Shown here: piece after piece, positions 16,062 through 25,037 of the stretch
How positions within the stretch are numbered: position 1 is the stretch's first letter
Layout: each line of letters begins with the position of its first letter
NCBI GenBank assembly: GCA_044239865.1
Contig: JBIIAO010000002.1
Location: 372,001 to 436,000 of the forward strand
Direction of reading: 5' to 3'
From: CAIZGX01 sp044239865
Lineage (GTDB): Bacteria > Bacteroidota > Bacteroidia > Flavobacteriales_D > Sanyastnellaceae
Length of the DNA stretch: 64,000 nt
Notes under the pieces: model-generated
Seen by the model: only the letters and a program-made list of their open reading frames with translations
Told to the model about the DNA's origin: nothing
The model's database searches: none
Program-made: the position numbers and the translations under genes

Positions 16062-18722
16062 ATGAATCGTAAACTCCTTCTCACCTTGTGCACTTGGCTC
16101 ATTGCTTTTGCGGCTTGGGCTACGCACAATCGTGCAGGGGAAATCGTTTACGAGCATATTTCGGGATACACCTATAAAGTAACTATCAACACCGTCACGA
16201 AAGCTAGCTCCTTTGCCGCTGACCGACCGTTTTTAAAAATACGTTGGGGCGATGAACCGTCTGGAACTACCGAAAATCAACTCGACAGTCTCGAACGCTC
16301 TCAATCAGTGATTTTAAGTTCAGGCGACGCAAAGAGAAATCAATATGTCGGATACCATACCTATGCCGGTCCAGGAGTATACTACCTCGTGGTTGAAGAT
16401 CCGAATCGTAACGATGGTGTTATAAATATTTTGAATTCGGTGAATCAAGTATTCACCATTCAAACCATGCTCGTCATCTCACCAGCAACCGGACATAACA
16501 ATTCAGTTCAGCTATTGAAATTGCCCATTGAGGATGCTTGTCTCAATCAGCCGTGGATTCATAATCCAGTTGCGTTTGATCCAGATGGAGACTCTTTGGT
16601 TTATTCTTTAGTTCCATGTATGGGTGCTGGCGCTGAACCCTTACCCGGTTGGCTGCTTCCCGATGCGAGCACTGTAAATGGGTCTGACGTTTTTAGCATT
16701 AATGCTTTAACAGGCGATGTCACTTGGGTGGTTCCGCCGTTGGCCGGTGAATTCAATATTGCCATTAAAATTGAAGAATTCAGAAACGGAATTTTAGTCG
16801 GATATGTCATTCGAGACATGCAGATAACGGTTATAACATGTAACAACCAACCCCCAATTATTGCTCCTCTTCCCGATTATTGCGTAGAAGCCGGAAGCAC
16901 AATCCAATTCGATGTAAATGCGAGTGATCCGAATGGAAATGTGGTTTTAATAACTGCATTTGGCGGGCCACTTACAAACGTTGTGCATGAAGCTGAATTC
17001 AATTCATTCACCGATACTTTTTATTGGAATCCGGAATGTGACGAAGTTCGGGCTGCCCCTTACACCGTAAGTTTCGAAGCATTAGATAATGGCTACGTTC
17101 CCTTAGCAGACATTGAATCTGTGAATATCACGGTGGTGGCCCCAAAGGTTCAAAATGTTCAAGCCAATGCTGTGGGTTCTACCGTTGGAATCTCTTGGAA
17201 TCCATCGCCCTGTCTCAGTTCTTTTTCAAACTACGAATTGGCAAACGTTCGTTACTTCATTTACAGAAGACAAAACGGTTACAATTTCAACCCTTCCGAT
17301 TGTGAAGTGGGAATGCCTGCCTATACTGGATTCGTATATATCGGACAAACGCTTGGCGCGAACAGTAACTACTATCAAGACAACGCTCCCGGATTTGGTG
17401 TTCCTTTTTGCTACCGCATTGTCACGGTTTGGCCTGACGGAGCGCTCAGCTATGCAAGCGACGAAGCCTGTGTTCAAATCAGAAAGGACATTCCAGTCAT
17501 TACAAAAGTGAGTATTGAAACAACAGATATTTCTGTTGGAAGTGACACCGTCTGGTGGTCGCCTCCTTCACAGCTAGACACCCTCGCTTTCCTTCCTCCC
17601 TATCACTACGAATTAGAATTCGATAACAACGGAACTTGGCAAACCATTTTTGCTTCAGATCCTTTCACTATATTGAATACTGGAGACACGATTTACTATC
17701 ATTCCAACATAGACACCTTCACTGCACTTAAAAAATACCGCGTTAAATTTTATTCGAATGAAGATGTGGTAGGTTATTCGTCAAGCGCAACTTCACCTTG
17801 GCTTGCTGCAACGCCCATGGACAATGCCATACAACTGAATGTGCAAGGCCAGTTCCCTTGGATAAACTCGCGCTATTTCATTTATAGAAAGGCGCCTGGT
17901 GAATTAATTTATTCTTTGCTGAATGAAACAACTGCACCGCAATACCTCGATACCGGTTTAGTAAATAATGCAAACTACTGCTACAAAATTCTTACGCTCG
18001 GTTCTTACGGTGCGCCCAACGTACCTGATTCTTTGTACAACTTCAGTCAAGAAATTTGCGCGAGTCCTTATGACTCAACCCCGCCATGCGCACCGCTCAT
18101 TTCACAAATAAATAATTGCGAAATTCCTTCTCTTCAAATTTCATGGAACAACATTGACCCTTCCTGTTCGCAAGACATTACCGCTTACAACATCTATTAC
18201 GCTCCCACAGATACGAGCGACTACATCGTACTCGGAACTTTGAACGGATCAGGAAGCACCGAATTTGAATTCCTGCACCCAAGCGGGTGGCAAAGCATAG
18301 CAGGGTGTTTCTATATCACAGCATTGGACTCCCTGAATTTATGGCCAGATGGCGAGCTTCATCAAAACGAAAGTGCACCTTCAAACGTGGTCTGTTTAGA
18401 TAACTGTCCGACCTACGAACTTCCAAATATTATCACTCCCGATTTTGACGGACTAAACGATATTCTGAAACCATTTCCATACCGATCCATTGAGAGTATA
18501 GACTTTAAAATTTTCAATAGATACGGAACACTTCTTTATGAAACCACAGATCCAGATATCTTGTGGAACGCAACCGATCAAAAAACGAAAAACCTTGTTA
18601 GCTCTGGCACTTATTACTACACCCTCATGTTGAACACCATTCGTCTTCAAGGTATAGTCCCCGTATTCCAAGAGGGATACATTCAAATTTTGAACGCAAC
18701 CCAGGCCACTCCACAACAATAA
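16062..18722 (+). CDS. large secreted protein with CHU_C (gliding-associated / type IX type B) C-terminus
   Basis: 886 residues with a signal peptide (LLLTLCTWLIAFAAWA). The N-terminal half has Ig/cadherin-like stretches (VNASDPNGNVVLITAFGGP; WNPECDE), the middle has fibronectin III-like repeats with many Trp-Asn-Pro and Tyr residues, and the last ~90 residues form the CHU_C domain: LPNIITPDFDGLNDILKPF, FKIFNRYGTLLYET, LVSSGTYYYTLML. CHU_C directs export by the type IX secretion system and often marks adhesins or gliding-associated surface proteins. The opening THNRAGEIVYEHISGYTYKV is shared by other Bacteroidota surface proteins. It lies 36 nt after the protease gene and 3 nt before ribE. 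Confidence 0.85.
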   Translation: MNRKLLLTLCTWLIAFAAWATHNRAGEIVYEHISGYTYKVTINTVTKASSFAADRPFLKIRWGDEPSGTTENQLDSLERSQSVILSSGDAKRNQYVGYHTYAGPGVYYLVVEDPNRNDGVINILNSVNQVFTIQTMLVISPATGHNNSVQLLKLPIEDACLNQPWIHNPVAFDPDGDSLVYSLVPCMGAGAEPLPGWLLPDASTVNGSDVFSINALTGDVTWVVPPLAGEFNIAIKIEEFRNGILVGYVIRDMQITVITCNNQPPIIAPLPDYCVEAGSTIQFDVNASDPNGNVVLITAFGGPLTNVVHEAEFNSFTDTFYWNPECDEVRAAPYTVSFEALDNGYVPLADIESVNITVVAPKVQNVQANAVGSTVGISWNPSPCLSSFSNYELANVRYFIYRRQNGYNFNPSDCEVGMPAYTGFVYIGQTLGANSNYYQDNAPGFGVPFCYRIVTVWPDGALSYASDEACVQIRKDIPVITKVSIETTDISVGSDTVWWSPPSQLDTLAFLPPYHYELEFDNNGTWQTIFASDPFTILNTGDTIYYHSNIDTFTALKKYRVKFYSNEDVVGYSSSATSPWLAATPMDNAIQLNVQGQFPWINSRYFIYRKAPGELIYSLLNETTAPQYLDTGLVNNANYCYKILTLGSYGAPNVPDSLYNFSQEICASPYDSTPPCAPLISQINNCEIPSLQISWNNIDPSCSQDITAYNIYYAPTDTSDYIVLGTLNGSGSTEFEFLHPSGWQSIAGCFYITALDSLNLWPDGELHQNESAPSNVVCLDNCPTYELPNIITPDFDGLNDILKPFPYRSIESIDFKIFNRYGTLLYETTDPDILWNATDQKTKNLVSSGTYYYTLMLNTIRLQGIVPVFQEGYIQILNATQATPQQ

Positions 18723-18725
18723 AAG

Positions 18726-19322
18726 ATGTTCACAGGAATTATTGAATCGCTAGGAATAATTGTAAAAACAGAAACCGTTGGAAGCAATTTAGAACTCTGG
18801 ATTTCTTCCGATTTTACTGAGGAATTGAGAGTAGATCAAAGCATTGCCCACAACGGGATTTGTTTAACTGTGGTTGAAATAGTTTCTAATACTTACCGTG
18901 TTACAGCTATCGATGAGACCATTCATAAAACCACTATTGGTAGTTGGAAGGAAGGAAACAAAGTAAATCTTGAAAGATGTGTGAGAGTTGGGAATCGCCT
19001 CGACGGTCACACCGTTCAAGGACATGTAGACGTGATTGGAAAATGTATTTCCACAACTGAAAATGACGGCAGCTGGAAATTCACTTTTGAATATTCACCG
19101 AAAGAACTCGGACACATCACAGTGCCGAAAGGCAGCATTGCCGTTAACGGCGTAAGCCTTACCGTGGTTGACAGTTCGAAGACTTCGTTCTCCGTGGCAA
19201 TTATCCCATTCACCTATGAACACACCACTTTTCAGTTCATTAAAAATGGTACCACTGTGAATTTAGAATTCGATATTATGGGGAAGTATGTGGCCGCGTA
19301 TATGGCTGCACTATCTTCGTAA
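18726..19322 (+). CDS. ribE: riboflavin synthase alpha chain
   Basis: 198-residue enzyme that dismutates two molecules of 6,7-dimethyl-8-ribityllumazine to riboflavin. It shows the classic start MFTGIIESLG and two lumazine-binding repeats: SIAHNGICLTVVE with GNRLDGHTVQGHVD in the first half, and KGSIAVNGVSLTVVD with IIPFTYEHTTF in the second. Length and order are normal. Only 3 nt separate it from the CHU_C gene and 1 nt from polA, so all three may share a transcript. No FMN riboswitch is visible upstream, where the space is only 3 nt. Confidence 0.96.
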   Translation: MFTGIIESLGIIVKTETVGSNLELWISSDFTEELRVDQSIAHNGICLTVVEIVSNTYRVTAIDETIHKTTIGSWKEGNKVNLERCVRVGNRLDGHTVQGHVDVIGKCISTTENDGSWKFTFEYSPKELGHITVPKGSIAVNGVSLTVVDSSKTSFSVAIIPFTYEHTTFQFIKNGTTVNLEFDIMGKYVAAYMAALSS

Positions 19323-19323
19323 C

Positions 19324-22125
19324 ATGATATCTTCAGAACACGAAAAAAAACTATTTCTTCTCGACGCTTACGCACTCATTTTCCGTGCTTACTATGCATT
19401 CATAAGAACACCACGCATCAATAGCAAAGGCTTAAATACTGGAGCTATGTTCGGATTCACGAACACGCTTCTCGATATTCTCAATAACGAAAAACCTTCG
19501 CACATTGCTGTCGTATTCGACGCGCCGGAACAAACCCTACGCGAAATAGATTACGAAGCATACAAAGCCAATCGCTCTGAAACACCCGAAGACATTAAGC
19601 TTGCAGTTCCATATATCAAAAAAATTGTTGAAGCCTTCAATATTCCCATGCTCATTGCACCTGGCTACGAAGCCGACGACATCATTGGAACGCTCGTTAA
19701 AAAAGCCGAAGAAAAAGGATTTTATACTTACATGATGACTCCCGATAAAGACTACGGTCAATTGGTGAGTGACAGGTCATTTATCTACAAACCTGGCTAC
19801 CAAGGTGGGAAAGCAGAGATTTTAGGAGAAGCAGAAGTGTGCGCAAAATTCAACATTCAAAACGTAAGTCAAGTTATTGACTTACTTGGAATGATGGGCG
19901 ATGCAGTAGACAACATTCCCGGACTTCCCGGCATTGGAGAAAAAACTGCCTCGAAACTTTTGGCTGAATTTGGATCACTCGAAGGCCTACTCGCCAACAC
20001 AGATAAACTGAAAGGAAAGCAAAAAGAAAACGTAGAAAACTTCAAAGAGCAAGGAATTCTTTCGAAGAAACTCGCAACCATTATGCTCGATGCGCCCACC
20101 CCATTCGACGAAGAAGCATTAAAGGTGAGCGAGATAAACAAAGACGCTATTCGTGATGTTTTTGAAGAGCTTGAATTCCGTCAGTTAATCAAGCGTGTGC
20201 TGAACGAAGAGCCCGAAGTAAGTCCAACTGCAAGTCCTTCTTCTAAAAGCAACTCCGCACCCGATCTATTTTCTTCAGCCGGTGAAGAAGTTGAAATTCC
20301 AACTACACCGAAAAACACCATCAACGATGTTCCTCATGAATATTTTATGGCTACTTCGGAGCAAGAACTTCAATCATTACTATTAGAATTACAGCGCGCA
20401 ACCATCTTTAGTTTCGATACTGAAACATCAGGTCTAGATCCACATTCAGCGTATTTAGTTGGACTGTCATTCAGCACGGCAGCCCATACTGGCTGGTACG
20501 TTCCCATCTCTTCGAACTTCGAAGAAGCACAAAAGCAATTGGAAATTTTCAAAGAAATTTTCGCTGATTCTGCGAAAACACTTGTCGCACAGAACTACAA
20601 GTTCGATTTCAAGATGATGAAGAAATATGGAATGAAGATTCAAAATAAAATCTTCGACACAATGCTTGCACACTACGTCATTAATGCCGATGGAAAACAT
20701 GGCATGGACGCGTTGAGTGAACAGTACCTGAACTACAAACCTGTTTCCATAGAAGCGTTGATTGGTCCGAAAGGAAAAAATCAAAATTCAATGGCGCACC
20801 TTCCTGCGGAAAGCATTAAAGATTATGCATCAGAAGATGCAGATGTGACCCTTCAGCTTTCAGAAATTTTCATGCCTGAATTGGAAAAGCAAGGAACCAC
20901 TTCGGTTTTGGAAAACATCGAGATTCCTCTCGTTGGAGTGCTCGCGAACATGGAATGGGAAGGCATCCGCGTAGACAAAGATTTCTTGAATGCATACAGT
21001 GTTGAACTTGGTAAGGAACTCGACATTATTGAAGAAAAAATAACGGAACTCGCAGGAGAAAAATTCAATCTAGATTCTCCGAAACAACTGGGAGTTATTC
21101 TTTTCGAAAAATTGAAAATAACTACCGAGATGAAAAAGACGAAGACCGGCCAATACAGTACCGGTGAAGATGTTCTTCAACGCTATTTGCACAACCATGA
21201 AATTGTTCCGCTCATTCTCGATTACCGCGAGCTTCGAAAATTAAAGAGCACGTATATCGATACGCTTCCCAACATGATTAATCCAATCACGGGACGTGTG
21301 CATACGAACTTCATGCAAGCGGTTGCCGCTACTGGTCGACTGAGCAGCAATCAACCTAACCTTCAAAACATTCCTATTCGCACTTCACGCGGCAAAGAAA
21401 TTCGAAAAGCATTCGTTGCTCGAGATGAGAATCATGTCTTAGTAAGTGCCGATTACTCACAAGTTGAATTGCGCATTATTGCCGCGTTGAGCGGAGATAA
21501 AAACATGATCGAAGCCTTTCAACAAGGAGAAGACATTCACAAAGCCACCGCTTCGAAAGTCTTCAATGTGCCATTGGAAGAAGTAACGAAGGACATGCGA
21601 AGTAAAGCGAAGGCTGTCAACTTCGGAATTATATACGGACAAGGCCCATTCGGATTGGCACAGCAGTTGGGCATTTCAAGAACCGAAGCGAAAAACATCA
21701 TTGAAGCGTATTATACGCAATTCGCTGCGCTAAAGACCTACCAGCATAAAGCAGTAGAAGATTGTCGCACAAAGGGGTTCGTTGAGACCGTGCTCGGACG
21801 CAGACGTTTCCTTCCAGACATTAATGCTTCGAATGCCATTTCGAGAAGCTTTGCAGAGCGTAATGCCGTCAATGCTCCTATCCAAGGATCGGCAGCCGAT
21901 GTCATTAAAGTAGCTATGGTGAAAATTCAATCTGCATTGAAACTTGCAAATTTGAAAACAAAAATGGTTCTTCAGGTGCACGATGAATTGCTCTTCGATA
22001 CGCCCAAAGAAGAAATTGAACAAGTGTTCAAATTGGTGAAATATGAAATGGAAAATGCGGTGAAGCTCGTTGTACCTCTTGAAGTAGAAATTCAATCAGG
22101 AAATAACTGGCTCGAGGCTCATTAA
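19324..22125 (+). CDS. polA: DNA polymerase I
   Basis: 933-residue three-domain polymerase for Okazaki-fragment processing and repair. The 5'-3' exonuclease occupies about residues 1-290 (FLLDAYALIFRAYYAF, YEADDIIGTL, DNIPGLPGIGEKTA). The 3'-5' proofreading domain keeps its acidic residues: FSFDTETSGLDP, QNYKFDFKMM and YASEDADVTLQL. The polymerase domain has ADYSQVELRIIAALSGD (motif A), RSKAKAVNFGIIYGQ (motif B) and LQVHDELLFD (motif C). ATG 19324 lies 1 nt after the ribE stop and gives MISSEHEKKLFLLDAYAL; an earlier in-frame start would lie inside ribE. Confidence 0.97.
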   Translation: MISSEHEKKLFLLDAYALIFRAYYAFIRTPRINSKGLNTGAMFGFTNTLLDILNNEKPSHIAVVFDAPEQTLREIDYEAYKANRSETPEDIKLAVPYIKKIVEAFNIPMLIAPGYEADDIIGTLVKKAEEKGFYTYMMTPDKDYGQLVSDRSFIYKPGYQGGKAEILGEAEVCAKFNIQNVSQVIDLLGMMGDAVDNIPGLPGIGEKTASKLLAEFGSLEGLLANTDKLKGKQKENVENFKEQGILSKKLATIMLDAPTPFDEEALKVSEINKDAIRDVFEELEFRQLIKRVLNEEPEVSPTASPSSKSNSAPDLFSSAGEEVEIPTTPKNTINDVPHEYFMATSEQELQSLLLELQRATIFSFDTETSGLDPHSAYLVGLSFSTAAHTGWYVPISSNFEEAQKQLEIFKEIFADSAKTLVAQNYKFDFKMMKKYGMKIQNKIFDTMLAHYVINADGKHGMDALSEQYLNYKPVSIEALIGPKGKNQNSMAHLPAESIKDYASEDADVTLQLSEIFMPELEKQGTTSVLENIEIPLVGVLANMEWEGIRVDKDFLNAYSVELGKELDIIEEKITELAGEKFNLDSPKQLGVILFEKLKITTEMKKTKTGQYSTGEDVLQRYLHNHEIVPLILDYRELRKLKSTYIDTLPNMINPITGRVHTNFMQAVAATGRLSSNQPNLQNIPIRTSRGKEIRKAFVARDENHVLVSADYSQVELRIIAALSGDKNMIEAFQQGEDIHKATASKVFNVPLEEVTKDMRSKAKAVNFGIIYGQGPFGLAQQLGISRTEAKNIIEAYYTQFAALKTYQHKAVEDCRTKGFVETVLGRRRFLPDINASNAISRSFAERNAVNAPIQGSAADVIKVAMVKIQSALKLANLKTKMVLQVHDELLFDTPKEEIEQVFKLVKYEMENAVKLVVPLEVEIQSGNNWLEAH

Positions 22126-22204
22126 AATCATTTTATTTGTGTTATCTTGTAACTATATTCGGATTAACCCGTATCGAATACCTCTAACTATTCAATCAGT
22201 TCAA

Positions 22205-23125
22205 ATGATTAAAAAACACCTCTCCCTCGCTGCTATTGCAAGCGTGTGCATTGGAAGCCTGGCAATTTTTGCTTGCGGCGGAAGCAAAAACCCCGCTGAA
22301 AACAAAGCTCCTCTAGAGTCTGGCGCGAGCGAACTCACAAACAAAGACGAATTCTTCAAAGACCGCGAGCAAGCGTTGAAGCAAATCTTCTTTAGTATTC
22401 CTGCTCCTATTGAAATGGCCGACATGATTAAAGATGCCGGATTCAGTTTCGATAAAGCCATGTTGAACTCCGTTGACAAAGTCTCGAAATATGTCGACGA
22501 AGAAAATCGAGCAATCAATCTTGGTATCTACGCTGCAGATTTAAGTTACAGCACAGTATTCGAGCAAAAGCAAGAGTCTGTAAACTATTTAGCGGCTTCC
22601 AAAACATTGTCGAACGCATTAGGAATAGACGCAGCCATGGATGAAAAATTCATGGAGCGCGTTCAAAAAAATCAGAACAACAAAGATTCATTGTTAAGCT
22701 ACGTAACACTTTCTTATCAAAATGTAAATGCATATTTGAAAGAAGGAAAGCGCACAGACGTGAGTGCACTTATTGTATCTGGAGCGTGGATTGAAACACT
22801 TTATTTGTCTACGCAATACGCCGGAAAGAATGGAGAAAAGAGCATGAAGCAACGTGTAGCAGAACAGACCTATTCACTTGACCAATTGGTAAATTACCTG
22901 AACTTATTCGCTACCAGTGATCGTGTGAATCGCATGAAAGAAGATCTTACTAGACTCCAAACTATCTACAAAGAAGTAATTGTTGCGAAAGGTGAAACTT
23001 CGGTTGAAAAAGATGGCGCCGGTGTAACTACAATCGGAAGTACAGAAACAGTTACCATGAGCGATGCTACGCTAGCTAAAATCGCTGCAGAAATTGTTGT
23101 CATTCGTAACAAATACATTCAATAA
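22205..23125 (+). CDS. lipoprotein of unknown function
   Basis: 306 residues from ATG 22205, which begins a lipoprotein signal (MIKKHLSLAAIASVCIGSLA) with lipobox IFAC before GG. The mature part is mainly helical and hydrophilic, with FFSIPAPIEMADMIKDAGF, a region NLGIYAADLSYSTVFEQKQE and a C-terminal helix ending VVIRNKYIQ. I recall similar sequences in other Bacteroidota without a known role, and I do not recognise a catalytic motif. It sits 79 nt after polA and 17 nt before a small secreted protein; the two are probably cotranscribed. Confidence 0.8.
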   Translation: MIKKHLSLAAIASVCIGSLAIFACGGSKNPAENKAPLESGASELTNKDEFFKDREQALKQIFFSIPAPIEMADMIKDAGFSFDKAMLNSVDKVSKYVDEENRAINLGIYAADLSYSTVFEQKQESVNYLAASKTLSNALGIDAAMDEKFMERVQKNQNNKDSLLSYVTLSYQNVNAYLKEGKRTDVSALIVSGAWIETLYLSTQYAGKNGEKSMKQRVAEQTYSLDQLVNYLNLFATSDRVNRMKEDLTRLQTIYKEVIVAKGETSVEKDGAGVTTIGSTETVTMSDATLAKIAAEIVVIRNKYIQ

Positions 23126-23142
23126 AAAATTCAGCAGATATC

Positions 23143-23568
23143 ATGAAAGCATATAAAATTCTCCTGTTCTTATTGGTCTTTATCCCTTCATTCGCATCGG
23201 CGCAATGCAAACCCTTCACTAAGAATAAAGTCCTTCCAAAATTGAATGGGTACGTTCAAAACGATAGTTACAATTCAGCGCAAATGGCTCCTGGCGAAGA
23301 TGCAGAATTAATGGTAACCTTCTTCGGTGGTCGCGACTATCGCTTGTTGGTTGTTGCTCACCCTATCCTTGGCGATGTTGAATTCACAGTAAGCGACATC
23401 AACGGAAAACAGATCTACACGAACAAAGGCGCACAAGACAAAGAGGCCTTTGAATTCAAAATGAAAAACACGCAACAACTTGTAATTAAAATTAAAGTTC
23501 CCGAGCAAAAAGACGCGGTGGTTCAACACATAGGATGTATCAGTATTGTCTCTGGATTCAAACAATAA
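23143..23568 (+). CDS. small secreted protein of unknown function
   Basis: 141 residues with a clear signal peptide (MKAYKILLFLLVFIPSFASA, cut before QC). The mature ~120 residues look all-beta, with the pattern LMVTFFGGRDYRLLVVAHP, VEFTVSDINGKQIYTN and QQLVIKIKVPEQ, suggesting a small beta sandwich. Three Cys are present (CKPF near the new N-terminus and one in HIGCIS). It is the second gene after the lipoprotein at 22205, and a terminator follows the stop. The function is unknown. Confidence 0.8.
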   Translation: MKAYKILLFLLVFIPSFASAQCKPFTKNKVLPKLNGYVQNDSYNSAQMAPGEDAELMVTFFGGRDYRLLVVAHPILGDVEFTVSDINGKQIYTNKGAQDKEAFEFKMKNTQQLVIKIKVPEQKDAVVQHIGCISIVSGFKQ

Positions 23569-23587
23569 GAAACGAATTCAACCATTT

Positions 23588-23613
23588 AAAAGCCGCATCT
23601 GCGGCTTTTTTTT
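23588..23613 (+). terminator. intrinsic terminator after the secreted-protein gene
   Basis: AGCCGC (23591-23596) pairs with GCGGCT (23601-23606) around ATCT, extended by A/T pairs and followed by a run of T. It ends the 22205-23568 unit and lies just before the stop of the opposing PAP2 gene. Confidence 0.85.
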
Positions 23614-23618
23614 ATGAC

Positions 23619-24269
23619 TTAAAATGAAGGTATAACAAGCAGAGAACTCGACTTTTTTCGTGAGTCTACTTTCTTCCAAAACCAATTATTGATATAGTAA
23701 GAAGCAAATGCGCTCGCTGTGCCCACGAATGCTCCTGCCATAACATCCGTCGGATAATGCACCCCCAAATGCATACGTGAATAACCTATTCCGCAAGCAT
23801 ACATATAAGCCGGAACGGCAATATACCATTTCGGTTTAGCCAACACACAACTCGCAGCCCATTGAAATGCTGAACTGGTATGTCCGGATGGAAACGATGA
23901 ACTGCCGGCATGCGTCTTTTTGTAAATTAAATCTCCATGTGAAACAAACGGGCGTGGCCTTGCTATTCCGTATTTCATTGCTACCGTAATGAAGCCATTC
24001 AAAGCCAATCCCCCGGCCATGCCTACAAACTGACGCTTCACGAATTCGTCTTTTTTCAAAACACCTACAGTGCCCACCAATAGCGGGGTTCCGACAGTAA
24101 CATAAGTGATGCTGTTCGTATAAGCTTCCCAAAAGCGATCAGATTTTTCTGGTCCGCCATTGAGTCTCGCTAAGAGATTCAAATCCCAAGTGGCTTGACC
24201 ATTCGACTTAAAACAAAAAAGCACCAAGAGCAAAACGAGCCCTTGGTGCTTCAACGAAATTCTAATCAT
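23619..24269 (-). CDS. PAP2-family phosphatase, secreted or membrane-anchored
   Basis: 216 residues from the ATG whose last base overlaps the sdhB stop (TGATG junction). The three PAP2 signature blocks are intact: KYGIARPRP, SSFPSGHTSS and YSRMHLGVHYPTD, with the catalytic His in the third block and the proton-donor His in the second. An N-terminal hydrophobic segment (LVLLLVLFCFKSNG) and several later hydrophobic stretches suggest periplasmic or membrane location. Family members dephosphorylate lipid phosphates such as undecaprenyl pyrophosphate, phosphatidate or phosphatidylglycerol phosphate; the substrate cannot be read here. Its place directly after sdhCAB implies cotranscription with succinate dehydrogenase. 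Confidence 0.88.
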   Translation of the reverse strand: MIRISLKHQGLVLLLVLFCFKSNGQATWDLNLLARLNGGPEKSDRFWEAYTNSITYVTVGTPLLVGTVGVLKKDEFVKRQFVGMAGGLALNGFITVAMKYGIARPRPFVSHGDLIYKKTHAGSSSFPSGHTSSAFQWAASCVLAKPKWYIAVPAYMYACGIGYSRMHLGVHYPTDVMAGAFVGTASAFASYYINNWFWKKVDSRKKSSSLLVIPSF

Positions 24270-25036
24270 CAATTCTCTGGTTTCACGCTAGCAGAAAGAT
24301 ACTCTCTGTTCATGCGTGCAATGTTTTCAATACTAATGCTCTTCGGACATTGAACCTCGCAAGCACCAATGTTACTACAATTTCCAAATCCTTCTTCATC
24401 CATTGTCTTCACCATATTCAATACACGCTCTTTGCGCTCAGGATGTCCTTGTGGCAACAAAGCGAATTGAGAAACTTTCGCACTCACGAACAGCATGGCT
24501 GAACTGTTCGGACAAGTTGCTACGCAAGCGCCGCAGCCAATACACGTTGCAGCATCAAACGCTTTGTCTGCATCGTCCTTCGGAATAGGAATCGCATTCG
24601 CGTCCATGGTTCTTCCCGAAGTATTTACAGAAACGAATCCACCCGATTGAATAATACGGTCGAACGCTGCACGGTCTACCATCAAGTCCTTCACCACAGG
24701 GAAACCTTCTGCTCTCCACGGTTCAATGTAGATCGTATCTCCGTCCTTGAACGAGCGCATGTGCAATTGACAGGTCGTAACACCACGGTTTGGACCGTGC
24801 GCTTCACCGTTGATGAACATGCTGCACATTCCACAAATACCTTCACGGCAATCGTGATCGAACGCAATAGCATCTTCGCCCTTGCGAATAATTTGATCAT
24901 TCAACATGTCAATCATTTCTAAGAAAGACATATCCGGAGATACACCACCCAATTGGTAGTTCTCCATTTTTCCAGCAGCAGTGTTGCTAGACTGACGCCA
25001 AACTTTTAGCGTAAGGTTCATGTTTCCGTTGCTCAT
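24269..25036 (-). CDS. sdhB: succinate dehydrogenase / fumarate reductase iron-sulfur subunit
   Basis: 255 residues carrying three Fe-S centres. The [2Fe-2S] site is CREGICGMCSMF with a later Cys in GVTTCQLH, the [4Fe-4S] site is CIGCGACVATCPNSS, and the third cluster is in CSNIGACEVQCPKSI. It passes electrons from the flavin of SdhA to the quinone site in the membrane subunit. The gene begins 1 nt after the sdhA stop. The b-type enzyme layout with one cytochrome subunit is the usual one in Bacteroidota. Confidence 0.96.
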   Translation of the reverse strand: MSNGNMNLTLKVWRQSSNTAAGKMENYQLGGVSPDMSFLEMIDMLNDQIIRKGEDAIAFDHDCREGICGMCSMFINGEAHGPNRGVTTCQLHMRSFKDGDTIYIEPWRAEGFPVVKDLMVDRAAFDRIIQSGGFVSVNTSGRTMDANAIPIPKDDADKAFDAATCIGCGACVATCPNSSAMLFVSAKVSQFALLPQGHPERKERVLNMVKTMDEEGFGNCSNIGACEVQCPKSISIENIARMNREYLSASVKPEN

Positions 25037-25037
25037 C

